Below, piece after piece: positions 1 to 6,602 of a stretch of 8,287 nucleotides of DNA; the first letter of the stretch is position 1; every line of letters starts with the position of its first letter. A program made the position numbers and the translations under genes. Below the pieces are notes generated by a model. It had not been told where the DNA came from and did no database searches. It saw nothing but the letters and a program-made list of their open reading frames with translations. The stretch covers positions 1-8,287 of the forward strand of contig JBFICP010000144.1 of the NCBI GenBank assembly GCA_041581935.1, written 5' to 3'. Origin of the DNA: JAABYT01 sp041581935. GTDB taxonomy: Bacteria > Pseudomonadota > Gammaproteobacteria > HK1.

Positions 1-290
1 GCCTCGACGCCGGCGCGCACCGTCGCGTCGATGCTGCCCGTGACGTCGACGACCGTCGCGCTGCTTCGATGCGCGCCGTAGACCGATTGCGGTCCGGCGA
101 TGTAGATGGGCGCGAACTGGTCGCTCTGCTCGAGGCGCTCGATGACACAATCGATGAGCGCGCGACCGCCGATGCGCACCGCGACCCCCTTGTAGCCGGC
201 GAGTGCGTGCATGTCATCGACCCCGTCGGGGAGCGCGCCGGCTTGCGGGTCGCGCCCGCCGAGCACGACGATTGGAATACGCTCGCGCAT
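1..290 (-). CDS. MobA-like nucleotidyltransferase (N-terminal part, truncated by window edge)
   Basis: Only the first ~96 residues are visible; the gene runs off the left edge. The product begins MRERIPIVVLGGRDPQAG, a beta strand followed by a Gly-rich loop as in NTP-transferase (GT-A/MobA-like) folds. It continues through LAGYKGVAVRIGGRALIDCVIERL, which resembles the 'K-x-hhh-x-GkpLhxxvhexL' stretch of that family, and then a second strand, APIYIAG. The canonical LAGGxSxRMGxxK signature is not intact: the loop after LGG is longer, and the Lys of LAGYKG may be the nucleotide-contacting residue (inference). The ATG at 290 was chosen; an in-frame GTG at 299 begins only 2 nt after the TGA of the upstream regulator gene. 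Either start implies co-transcription with that gene and probable translational coupling. The family call is moderately sure; substrate and pathway are unknown. Confidence 0.6.
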   Translation of the reverse strand, partial: MRERIPIVVLGGRDPQAGALPDGVDDMHALAGYKGVAVRIGGRALIDCVIERLEQSDQFAPIYIAGPQSVYGAHRSSATVVDVTGSIDATVRAGVE

Positions 291-301
291 CGTCTCCACC
301 G

Positions 302-787
302 TCAGGTCGCTTCCAGGTGATCGAGGGGCAGCGCCGTCTTGTACTTCACCTGCTTGAGCGCAAAGCTCGACTTGATGCTGGCGATGCCCTCGATGCGTGT
401 CAGGTGCTCGAGAAGAAAGGCCTGATAGGCGGCGATGTCCGGCACCACCACCCGCAGCAGATAATCCGATTCGCCGGTCATCAGATAGCACTCCATGACC
501 TCCGGGCGTGCGACGATGGCACGTTCGAAATGCTCGAGGCGCCGCTCGATCTGCTCCTCGAGGGTCACGTGCACCCACACGTTGACCGGCAGGCCGATGG
601 CCTCGGGGGTCACCAGGGTCACGTAACGGCGGATGACGCCGCGCTCCTCCAGCGCCCGCACCCGCCGCCAGCACGGCGACGGTGACAGCCCGACCTTCGC
701 CGCAAGCTCGGTATTGGAGATGCGCGCATCCTCCTGAATGAGCTCGAGTATGCGCCGGTCCAGTCGATCGGCGGAATGCTCAGACAT
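302..787 (-). CDS. Lrp/AsnC-family transcriptional regulator
   Basis: A 161-aa protein of normal Lrp/AsnC length. An N-terminal winged helix-turn-helix (about residues 8-60) contains ILELIQEDARISNTELAAKV followed by the recognition helix SPSPCWRRVRALEERG. A short linker leads to the RAM/ligand-binding domain (about 66-147), which includes the effector-loop signature TGESDYLLRVVV (104-115). Family members form dimers, octamers or hexadecamers that wrap DNA and respond to amino acids or related small molecules. The ATG at 787 has a GGAG site 7 nt upstream, and the protein begins exactly where family members do. It is divergent from the 2-oxoacid dehydrogenase E1-E2 genes and so is their likely regulator, as MdeR is for the mdeAB genes of Pseudomonas putida (known precedent; the parallel is inference). 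The nucleotidyltransferase gene follows directly. Confidence 0.93.
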   Translation of the reverse strand: MSEHSADRLDRRILELIQEDARISNTELAAKVGLSPSPCWRRVRALEERGVIRRYVTLVTPEAIGLPVNVWVHVTLEEQIERRLEHFERAIVARPEVMECYLMTGESDYLLRVVVPDIAAYQAFLLEHLTRIEGIASIKSSFALKQVKYKTALPLDHLEAT

Positions 788-919
788 GTTCTGTCTCCAG
801 AGAGGCTTTGGTAGAAAGATTACCCCATTGTCGCCGGGATCATGGGGTAGATTAGAATTATATTCCCCGGGATCTTCGGTAGAATCTTGCCCAACTTGAT
901 TCCGCCGACACGGGTCCCG
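788..919. promoter_or_regulatory. Divergent control region between the Lrp-type gene and the E1-E2 operon, with operator-like repeats
   Basis: This 132-bp stretch is markedly more AT-rich than its flanks. It contains a perfect 8-bp inverted repeat, TACCCCAT (821-828) and ATGGGGTA (842-849), whose half-site centres are 21 bp apart (two helical turns). It also contains three same-strand copies of GGTAGA at 810-815, 846-851 and 878-883, spaced 36 and 32 bp, roughly three turns each. CCGGGATC occurs twice, at 834-841 and 867-874. Such phased elements suit cooperative binding by an Lrp-type oligomer, but no published consensus was matched. A possible plus-strand promoter for E1 is TTGTCG (828-833) with TAGAAT (853-858), although the 19-bp spacer is long. 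Confidence 0.5.
857..862 (-). promoter_or_regulatory. Putative -10 element for the Lrp-type regulator gene
   Basis: The minus strand reads a perfect TATAAT here. Transcription would start near 850, about 60 nt upstream of the regulator's ATG. No good -35 hexamer lies 16-18 bp upstream (the best is TTCTAC), so the promoter would be weak or activator-assisted. The inverted repeat at 821-849 would cover the start site and early transcript, as expected for autorepression (inference). Confidence 0.35.
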
Positions 920-3331
920 ATGTCCACAGCCCTGCGCGACGCACACCCCGCCGCCCGCGTTGTCCCGGCCGAGCGCCACGCCATTCTGCGAGCGCTCGAG
1001 AAAAAGGTCCTGTGGCTCGCCAGCTGGACCATCCACAATGCCAATCATCTGCGCGCCCACACCGACGGGCTCAAGGTCGGTGGCCACCAGGCTTCCTGTG
1101 CCTCGCTGGCGACGCTGATGACCGCGCTTTACTTCGACGTGCTGCGCCCCGCGGATCGCGTCGCCGTCAAGCCCCACGCGAGTCCCATCTTCCACGCCAT
1201 TCAGTACCTGCTCGGCCGTCAGAGCCGGGAACATCTCGAAAAATTCCGCGCCATGGGTGGCGCGCAATCCTACCCTTCGCGCACCAAGGATGCCGATGAC
1301 GTGGACTTTTCCACCGGGTCGGTGGGCCTGGGCGTCGCCATGACCACCTTCGCGAGCCTGGTGCAGGACTACGTCCAGGCACGCGACTGGCAGCGCGCGG
1401 TCGACGAACGCGGCCGCATGGTGGCGCTGGTCGGCGATGCCGAGCTCGACGAGGGCAACGTGTTCGAGGCCCTGCTCGAGGGCTGGAAGCACGATGCCCA
1501 CAATCTGTGGTGGATCGTCGACTACAACCGCCAGAGCCTCGACGCGGTGGTGAGCGATCGCCTGTTCGGGCGTTTCGACAAGTTGTTCTCGAACATGGGC
1601 TGGCGGGTCGCCACGCTGAAGTACGGCAAGCGCTTGCAGGCCGCCTTCGAGCAGCCCGGCGGTGAACGCCTGCGCGACTGGATCGACGAGTGCCCCAACT
1701 CGCTCTACTCGGCGCTGGTGTTCAAGGGTGGCGCCGCGTGGCGCGAGCATCTCACCCGGGACATCGGCACGAGCGCGGGGGTCAAGTCGCTGCTCGAGGA
1801 CTACGACGACGAGGCGCTCGGTGCGCTCATGACCAACCTTGCCGGCCACGATATGGAGAGCGTGCTGGAAGCGTTTCATGGCGCCGACGACGACGCGCCC
1901 ACCTGCTTCATCGCTTACACCATCAAGGGATTCGGTCTGCCGTTCGCCGGGCACAAGGACAACCACGCCGGTCTCATGAGCATCGCGCAGATGCAGGCGC
2001 TCCGGGAACGGCACCGAATTCCCGAGGGCGCCGAATGGGACCGCTTCGCGGGCCTCGATGAGGATCCCGGGGTTCTCGGCGCGTTTCTCGACCGCGTGCC
2101 CTTCGCCGGCAAACCCGCGCGGCGCTACACGGCGGCTGCAATCCCGGTGCCGGAGACGCTCGCGTCGCCGGACGGCGACACCCTGTCGACCCAGGAGAGC
2201 TTCGGAAGAATCCTCGCGAACCTCGCCCGCGACGGCGGCGCACTCGCCGATCGCATCGTCACCGCGTCGCCGGATGTCACCGTGTCGACGAATTTGGGCG
2301 GCTGGGTGAACCGGCGCGGAATTTTCTCGCGCAAGGTGCAGGAGGACACCTTCAACGTGGAGAACGTCGCCTCGTTTCAGCGTTGGGCCGCATCACCGAG
2401 CGGCCAGCACATCGAGCTCGGCATCGCCGAGAACAATTTGTTCATCCTGCTCGCGGCGCTGGGGCTCTCGCACTCGCTCTTCGGGGCGCGCCTGTTGCCC
2501 ATCGGCACGCTTTACGATCCCTTCATCCAGCGGGGGCTCGACGCGCTCAACTATGCCTGCTACCAGGACGCCCGGTTCCTGCTGGTGGCGACGCCGTCGG
2601 GCATCACACTCGCGCCGGAAGGCGGCGCGCATCAGTCCATCGCGACACCGATGATCGGCATGGCCCAGGCCGGGCTTGCGAGCTTCGAGCCGGCCTTCGC
2701 CGATGAGCTGGCGGTAATCATGCGCTTCGCATTCGATTACATGCAGCGCGATGGCGAGAGTGTCGCCGGTGACAACGACCGGCTCGCCGACGCTGCCGGC
2801 GGCTCGGTGTACCTGCGCTTGAGCACGCGATCCATCGCGCAACCGCGACGCGACATCGACAATCGACTCGCCCACGACATCATCGACGGCGGCTACTGGC
2901 TCGAGCCGCCCTCCCCCGGCGCACGGCTCGCCATCGTCTACACGGGCGCCGTCGCGAGCGAAGCCATCGCTGCCCATGCCCGGTTGCTCGAGGATCGGCC
3001 GGACGCGGGGCTGCTGGCCGTGACCTCGGCGGACCGCCTGGCGACGGGCTGGCACGCCGTCAACGACGCGCGTCGCGCGCACATGAGCGTCGCGCAATCC
3101 CATGTCGAGAAGCTGCTCGCACCGCTCGCGGCCGACGCGCAGCTGGTGACGGTCGCCGACGCGCACCCGGGCACGCTCGGCTGGCTCGGCTCGGTGCGCG
3201 GACAGCGCGTTCGCGCGCTCGGCGTCGAGGATTTCGGGCAGTCGGGCAGCATCGACGATCTTTACCGTCACTACGGCATCGACACGGATGCCATTCTCGA
3301 CGCCTGCGCGGCCGCCTGCCTCGATTCATGA
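920..3331 (+). CDS. AceE/MdeB-type thiamine-diphosphate 2-oxoacid dehydrogenase E1 component
   Basis: An 803-aa homodimeric-type E1, shorter than the ~887-aa E. coli AceE. It would decarboxylate a 2-oxoacid with thiamine diphosphate and reductively acylate the lipoyl group of the E2 encoded next. The N-terminal transketolase-like domain carries the ThDP/Mg motif GDAELDEGNVFEA (172-184) running to DYN (201-203), with Ala where GDG is usual. YTIKGFGLPFAGHKDNHAG (333-351) corresponds to the AceE active-site loop. The second domain has ELGIAENNLFILLAALG (499-515), whose E504 aligns with the ThDP-activating glutamate, and LAPEGGAHQSIATP (564-577), whose H571 aligns with an AceE active-site His. 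The ATG at 920 lacks a clear Shine-Dalgarno; a TTG at 887 is an alternative that adds 11 residues. The start overlaps the control region shared with the Lrp-type gene. Substrate is uncertain: pyruvate, or 2-oxobutyrate as reported for MdeB. Confidence 0.88.
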   Translation: MSTALRDAHPAARVVPAERHAILRALEKKVLWLASWTIHNANHLRAHTDGLKVGGHQASCASLATLMTALYFDVLRPADRVAVKPHASPIFHAIQYLLGRQSREHLEKFRAMGGAQSYPSRTKDADDVDFSTGSVGLGVAMTTFASLVQDYVQARDWQRAVDERGRMVALVGDAELDEGNVFEALLEGWKHDAHNLWWIVDYNRQSLDAVVSDRLFGRFDKLFSNMGWRVATLKYGKRLQAAFEQPGGERLRDWIDECPNSLYSALVFKGGAAWREHLTRDIGTSAGVKSLLEDYDDEALGALMTNLAGHDMESVLEAFHGADDDAPTCFIAYTIKGFGLPFAGHKDNHAGLMSIAQMQALRERHRIPEGAEWDRFAGLDEDPGVLGAFLDRVPFAGKPARRYTAAAIPVPETLASPDGDTLSTQESFGRILANLARDGGALADRIVTASPDVTVSTNLGGWVNRRGIFSRKVQEDTFNVENVASFQRWAASPSGQHIELGIAENNLFILLAALGLSHSLFGARLLPIGTLYDPFIQRGLDALNYACYQDARFLLVATPSGITLAPEGGAHQSIATPMIGMAQAGLASFEPAFADELAVIMRFAFDYMQRDGESVAGDNDRLADAAGGSVYLRLSTRSIAQPRRDIDNRLAHDIIDGGYWLEPPSPGARLAIVYTGAVASEAIAAHARLLEDRPDAGLLAVTSADRLATGWHAVNDARRAHMSVAQSHVEKLLAPLAADAQLVTVADAHPGTLGWLGSVRGQRVRALGVEDFGQSGSIDDLYRHYGIDTDAILDACAAACLDS

Positions 3332-4656
3332 GCACCGACATCTGCCTGCCGCGCGTCTCGCCGGACGATGCCGCGGTCACGCTGGCGAAGTGGCACGTAA
3401 AGGTGGGCTCGCGAGTGTCGCCCGGTGACGTGATCGCCGAGATCGAAAGCGACAAGGCCATCGTCGAGCTCGAAGCCGAGGAAGCCGGCGTGATCACGGA
3501 GATCCGCGTGGCCGAAGGTAGCAACGACGTGCGCGCCGACCAGGTGCTGGCGGTGATCGACGAAGCCGATGAAGGATCCGAACCCTCGTCGCCGGACGAC
3601 GCCACCGCCCGACATTCCGACCCAATCCCGCCCGCTGCAGGCGCGGGCTCGCTCGCGAATGATGCCGTCAACGAAGTCTCGAAACCGGAAGATTCACGCG
3701 CACGCCCTTCCCCGCAAGGGAACGCGCTCTTTCAGCGGCCCGCGGACATGGCGCAGCCGCGCGCTTCCCATCCCGGCAACGGCGCATCCCCGCTGGCCGC
3801 GCGCATGGCCCGGCAGGCAGGCATCGACCTGCACGGCATCAACGGATCCGGCCCCGGTGGGCGCATACTCGCCGACGACGTGCGCGCCGCCCTCGGTCCG
3901 GCGCCGGTGGGGGTCTCGGCGCATCGCGCCGAGCCCGTCTCCGTCGATGGCGACACGGCGTTTCACGGCGGCTTCGAGCCCGAGTTCGACATCCAGACGC
4001 CGGACAATATGCGGCGCGCCATCGCCGAGCGACTGGCGCAATCGAAGCGAGACGCGCCGCACTTTTACATGTCGCTGGATTGCCGCGCCGGTGCGCTGCT
4101 CGATCTCAGAGAGTCACTCACCGTCACCGGTGCGCAAGTATCGCTCAACGATCTGATCCTCAAGGTGACGGCCGCCACGCTCGTGCGCGTGCCCGAGCTC
4201 AATGCCGCCTGGAGCGACACGGGAATTCGACGCTTCCGCAGCGTCGACCTGGCGGTGGCGGTCGCCATCCCGGGCGGACTCATCACCCCGGTAATCCGGC
4301 GGGCGCACGAAAAACGCCTGGCGGCCATCGCCGCGGAGATGCGCGATCTCGCGACCCGGGCGCGCGCCGGCCGGCTTGCCCGCGAGGAGTATCAGGGCGG
4401 CACCTTCACGGTCTCGAACATGGGCATGTACGGGGTCGAGCGCTTCACCGCGGTCATCAACCCACCTCAGGCCGCCATCCTCGCGGTCGGCGCCGTCGGG
4501 GAGCGGGCGGTGGCTGAGAACGGCAGCGTCGGCACGGCGAGTATGATGACCCTGACGCTCTCGGTGGATCACCGCGTCAGCGACGGCGCGGCCGCCGCCG
4601 AGTTTCTGCAGAACTTCAAACGCCTCGCGGAGGATCCGCGGTTGCTTCTCCTTTAG
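3328..4656 (+). CDS. Dihydrolipoamide acyltransferase (E2) of a 2-oxoacid dehydrogenase complex
   Basis: A 442-aa E2 with the standard order of domains. The lipoyl domain spans about residues 3-77, with the lipoylation site in EIESDKAIVELE (lysine K43). A flexible charged/Pro-Ala linker follows (about 80-150). The peripheral-subunit-binding domain, about 153-189, contains SPLAARMARQAGIDL and GSGPGGRILADDV. The catalytic domain (about 222-442) carries FTVSNMGMYGV (360-370) and the active-site motif DHRVSDG (414-420), giving H415 and D419. It transfers the acyl group from lipoate to CoA. There is one lipoyl domain, against three in E. coli AceF. Its ATG overlaps the E1 stop codon (ATGA), and no Shine-Dalgarno is evident, so translation is probably coupled to E1. 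No E3 gene follows. The family is sure; acyl specificity is not determined. Confidence 0.93.
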   Translation: MSTDICLPRVSPDDAAVTLAKWHVKVGSRVSPGDVIAEIESDKAIVELEAEEAGVITEIRVAEGSNDVRADQVLAVIDEADEGSEPSSPDDATARHSDPIPPAAGAGSLANDAVNEVSKPEDSRARPSPQGNALFQRPADMAQPRASHPGNGASPLAARMARQAGIDLHGINGSGPGGRILADDVRAALGPAPVGVSAHRAEPVSVDGDTAFHGGFEPEFDIQTPDNMRRAIAERLAQSKRDAPHFYMSLDCRAGALLDLRESLTVTGAQVSLNDLILKVTAATLVRVPELNAAWSDTGIRRFRSVDLAVAVAIPGGLITPVIRRAHEKRLAAIAAEMRDLATRARAGRLAREEYQGGTFTVSNMGMYGVERFTAVINPPQAAILAVGAVGERAVAENGSVGTASMMTLTLSVDHRVSDGAAAAEFLQNFKRLAEDPRLLLL

Positions 4657-4734
4657 GAGCGAGCTTGCACACGGACGTGCTCGTGCCGCGAAGCACATGG
4701 ATGTGCGAGAGCGGCCTTGCTCGCCCGTAAGGGC
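4655..4734. repeat. REP-like intergenic palindromic region after the E2 gene
   Basis: The space between the converging E2 and J-protein genes starts with AGGAGCGAGCTTGC (4655-4668), 13 of 14 bases identical to 8228-8241 at the right edge. GCGAGC (4659-4664) can pair with GCTCGC (4719-4724). Inside are two direct 14-mers 26 bp apart, GCACACGGACGTGC (4667-4680) and GCACATGGATGTGC (4693-4706), the second a full hairpin. GCCC-GTAA-GGGC (4724-4734) adds a small stem-loop. There is no T-run, so it is not a textbook terminator, but the structure may end or protect the E2 transcript. The remaining bases, 4735-4800, show nothing recognisable. Confidence 0.4.
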
Positions 4735-4800
4735 CTATCGAACCGGCGCCTCTGATTCAATCCCGTGCCCGCAGGGGTCATCGCAGCAGACGCATCGACG

Positions 4801-5529
4801 TTAGTCACGCACACGTATCAGCGCGCGAATCAGCAGGTCCTCGATGCCGAGGCGCTCGAGCGGCACCTGAATCAGCGTGCCGTCGCTCACCAACGGCGGT
4901 ATGTGCAGGGCGACGTACTCCTCGGTCTCGAACCAACCGGTGGCACGGCATCGGGGACAAGCATAGAGACCGATGCGCCCGCTGCCATGGCAGCGGCGGC
5001 AGGGCAGCACGACCGGGACACCGAGCTCGACCTCCGCCCCCCGCCTCGCCTCTTCGCGGGTGAGGTGGATGCCGAGATTCAGCGCATCCGTGCGGCCGGA
5101 TTTCAGCGGCGACGATTCGGTGAAGTTCCGTCTGAAGTGATCGAATATCTCATCGTGGATGGCGTGGGCGTTCACGAAGTCGTCCATGATCGACCAGCGC
5201 CTGGTTCCGGTTGGCGGGCTGCGAAAATCGCCAAAGGCTTCGGGCTCCATGTCGAGCGGCTCGACGGGCGCGCGCACGCGCGGATCCACTGCTCGCGGCT
5301 CGACGGGTTCCACCGGCGCGCGCCGCCGGCTCGCATCATAGGCCGTGCGCCGCTCGCGGTCGCCCAGCACGTTGTAGGCTTCCGAGACCTCCTGGAATCG
5401 CTTGGTGCTCTTCGCACCGGCGCGATCCGGATGATAACGGCGCGCGAGATCCCGGTACGCGCTCTTGATGCCCGCCTGGGTCTCGTCTGGGGAAATTCCG
5501 AGAACGACGTAGTAGTCCTTCAAAGGCAT
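4801..5529 (-). CDS. Compact DnaJ-like J-domain co-chaperone with half zinc finger
   Basis: A 242-aa protein, against ~375 aa for DnaJ. The N-terminal J domain (about residues 4-66) starts KDYYVVLGI and contains RRYHPDRAG, with the Hsp70-stimulating HPD at 33-35. A Pro/Arg/Glu-rich linker (67-100) replaces the Gly/Phe region. The DnaJ C-terminal domain I begins near NLGIHLTREEARRGAEVEL (151-169). It holds only two Cys pairs, CRRCHGSG (177-184) and CPRCRATG (191-198), where DnaJ has four. IPPLVSDGTLIQVPLERLG (210-228) matches the 'hxIPpGVxdGtxIrl' strand of domain I. The protein ends at about residue 242 without domain II or the dimerisation tail. It would recruit DnaK to clients, probably those held by the small Hsps encoded upstream. 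The ATG at 5529 has AGAGG 8 nt upstream. Confidence 0.88.
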   Translation of the reverse strand: MPLKDYYVVLGISPDETQAGIKSAYRDLARRYHPDRAGAKSTKRFQEVSEAYNVLGDRERRTAYDASRRRAPVEPVEPRAVDPRVRAPVEPLDMEPEAFGDFRSPPTGTRRWSIMDDFVNAHAIHDEIFDHFRRNFTESSPLKSGRTDALNLGIHLTREEARRGAEVELGVPVVLPCRRCHGSGRIGLYACPRCRATGWFETEEYVALHIPPLVSDGTLIQVPLERLGIEDLLIRALIRVRD

Positions 5530-5561
5530 GGCAATAACCTCTCGCTGCCGGCATCGCTTCG

Positions 5562-5614
5562 CCCCGCAGCTCCCGGACTATCGCCTACCCGCAGTCCGGA
5601 CCGGGAGTGCGGGG
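5562..5614 (-). other. Long stem-loop between the small Hsp and J-protein genes
   Basis: CCCCGCA (5562-5568) pairs with TGCGGGG (5608-5614), and after one bulged base CTCCCGG (5570-5576) pairs with CCGGGAG (5601-5607). An alternative inner stem is CCGGACT (5573-5579) with AGTCCGG (5593-5599). In the minus-strand transcript it begins about 20 nt after the small Hsp stop codon, and no U-tract follows. It is therefore more likely an mRNA 3'-stabiliser or partial terminator, setting higher small Hsp than J-protein output, than a full terminator (inference). Confidence 0.55.
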
Positions 5615-5634
5615 ATACCGAAGCATCGAATCGA

Positions 5635-6030
5635 TCAGTTGACCGTAATTCGCCTCGCTGCCGCCTCCTTGACCTTGGGTAGACTCACCGTCAATACGCC
5701 ATTGTCGATCTTTGCGGAGATTGCGTCCCGATCGACTTCGTTCGATATGGTAAAGCTGCGTACGTAATTGCCGACGTTGTACTCGGTGTACACGGGCTCG
5801 AGACCTTCGTAACCGGTGAGATCGACGTGACCGGTGATAGTCAGTACGTCCTTCTCCAGCTTTACGTCCACGTCCTTCTTGTCGACCCCCGGCATATCCA
5901 TCGTGACGGTGATCGTATCGGTCGATTCGTGTATGTCGGTATAGGGCCTGAAGTACCTGGCCGCTTCAGTGCGTTCCTCGGAAGTCTCCAGCTCCTGCTT
6001 CTCCTGTACCTCCATCTCTCTCTCAGCCAT
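5635..6030 (-). CDS. Small heat shock protein (Hsp20/alpha-crystallin family), second of pair
   Basis: A 131-aa ATP-independent holdase. A short, highly charged N-terminal arm rich in Glu (residues 1-24) precedes the alpha-crystallin domain (about 30-120). Family marks are DMPGVDKKDVDVKLEKDVL (45-63) and the A-x-x-x-N-G-V-L motif in AKIDNGVLTVSLPK (106-119). The C-terminal ITV (128-130) fits the I-x-I/V tail that docks neighbouring dimers during oligomer assembly. The short acidic N-arm differs from that of its upstream paralogue, suggesting a different oligomer or client range (inference). The ATG at 6030 has a strong GGAGG 5 nt upstream. It lies 47 nt downstream of the other small Hsp gene and is presumably transcribed with it from the heat-shock promoter near 6610. 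Confidence 0.94.
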   Translation of the reverse strand: MAEREMEVQEKQELETSEERTEAARYFRPYTDIHESTDTITVTMDMPGVDKKDVDVKLEKDVLTITGHVDLTGYEGLEPVYTEYNVGNYVRSFTISNEVDRDAISAKIDNGVLTVSLPKVKEAAARRITVN

Positions 6031-6077
6031 GACAACCTCCGTTCAAAGCGTTCGCAATTCGGGCGCAACGTATCGCG

Positions 6078-6503
6078 CTAGTTGATTTCGACCGTTCGCG
6101 GCTTGGCCTTTTCCGCCCTGGGCAGAAATACCTTGAGCACGCCGTTTCGGTACTCGGCCTCGACACCGTCGGGATCAATCTCCATGCGCAGCGTGAGCGT
6201 GCGATCGAAGTCGCCCGCCACCCGCTCGCGCCGATGAATGCTCACGTCGTCGGCGTAGTCGATGGATTTTTTTCCGGTCAGGCGAACTTCGTTGCCTTTG
6301 ACGCGCACGTCGAGGTCTTTCTTGTCGACGCCCGGGATCTCCGCGACCAGAATCAAATCGTCACCTTTGCGAAACACGTTGACGGGCGGAGACGCGCCGT
6401 AGCCGCTCGTCGCACTGCCCAGCCAATCACTCAATCGCCTCTCGTCAACGGCACGCTGGAGCGCCCGCAGCGCGCTGAAAGGATCCGCTATCCGCATGAC
6501 CAT
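6078..6503 (-). CDS. Small heat shock protein (Hsp20/alpha-crystallin family), first of pair
   Basis: A 141-aa holdase starting MVMRIADPFSALRAL, an amphipathic N-arm of the kind that binds unfolded clients. The alpha-crystallin domain (about residues 38-130) shows PPVNVFRKGDDLILVAEIPG and EIPGVDKKDLDVRVKGNEV (55-73). The motif A-x-x-x-N-G-V-L appears in AEYRNGVLKVFLP (116-128), and the protein ends in VEI (138-140), an I-x-I-type tail. The ATG at 6503 has GGAGG 8 nt upstream; the frame stays open further upstream to 6578, but those codons lack a good ribosome site and a family-like sequence. It is the first gene of a small Hsp, small Hsp, J-protein unit, behind a sigma-32-like promoter. Confidence 0.94.
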   Translation of the reverse strand: MVMRIADPFSALRALQRAVDERRLSDWLGSATSGYGASPPVNVFRKGDDLILVAEIPGVDKKDLDVRVKGNEVRLTGKKSIDYADDVSIHRRERVAGDFDRTLTLRMEIDPDGVEAEYRNGVLKVFLPRAEKAKPRTVEIN

Positions 6504-6512
6504 CGTAATTTC

Positions 6513-6554
6513 CTCCCGTGGAGCCTGTTTCCGGATACCGGCCGTCGCGGCCGG
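6513..6554 (-). promoter_or_regulatory. Leader hairpins, one over the small Hsp ribosome binding site
   Basis: In the minus-strand leader, CTCC-ACG-GGAG (6523-6513) folds the Shine-Dalgarno GGAG into a 4-bp stem. Just upstream is a strong hairpin, CCGGCCG-CGA-CGGCCGG (6554-6538). A weak stem masking the ribosome site of a small Hsp is how RNA thermometers work, but this does not show a ROSE signature and the stem is short. Confidence 0.3.
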
Positions 6555-6602
6555 CACCGCATCGCCGGCACCCGCCATTGGTCACCGCCGGTTAGTGGAT
6601 GG

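Noticed and set aside
302..2014. A long minus-strand open frame (570 codons) running from the regulator far into the E1 gene
   Set aside because: Only its last 161 codons are real (the Lrp-type protein, start at 787). The rest is antisense to E1, with no family features, and arises from high-GC codon bias.
2393..3271. A 292-codon minus-strand open frame inside the E1 gene
   Set aside because: It lies opposite a well-supported enzyme gene and its translation is Arg/Ala/Gly-rich without any domain.
4114..4698. A 194-codon minus-strand open frame inside the E2 gene
   Set aside because: It is antisense to the conserved catalytic domain of E2 and looks like a codon-bias shadow.
4765..5682. A 305-codon plus-strand open frame over the J-protein gene
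   Set aside because: It is the antisense of a clear J-domain gene and shows no recognisable motif.
6504..6578. N-terminal extension of the first small Hsp to an ATG at 6578
   Set aside because: The extension covers the leader hairpins and the strong GGAGG of the ATG at 6503, and it has no small Hsp-like sequence.
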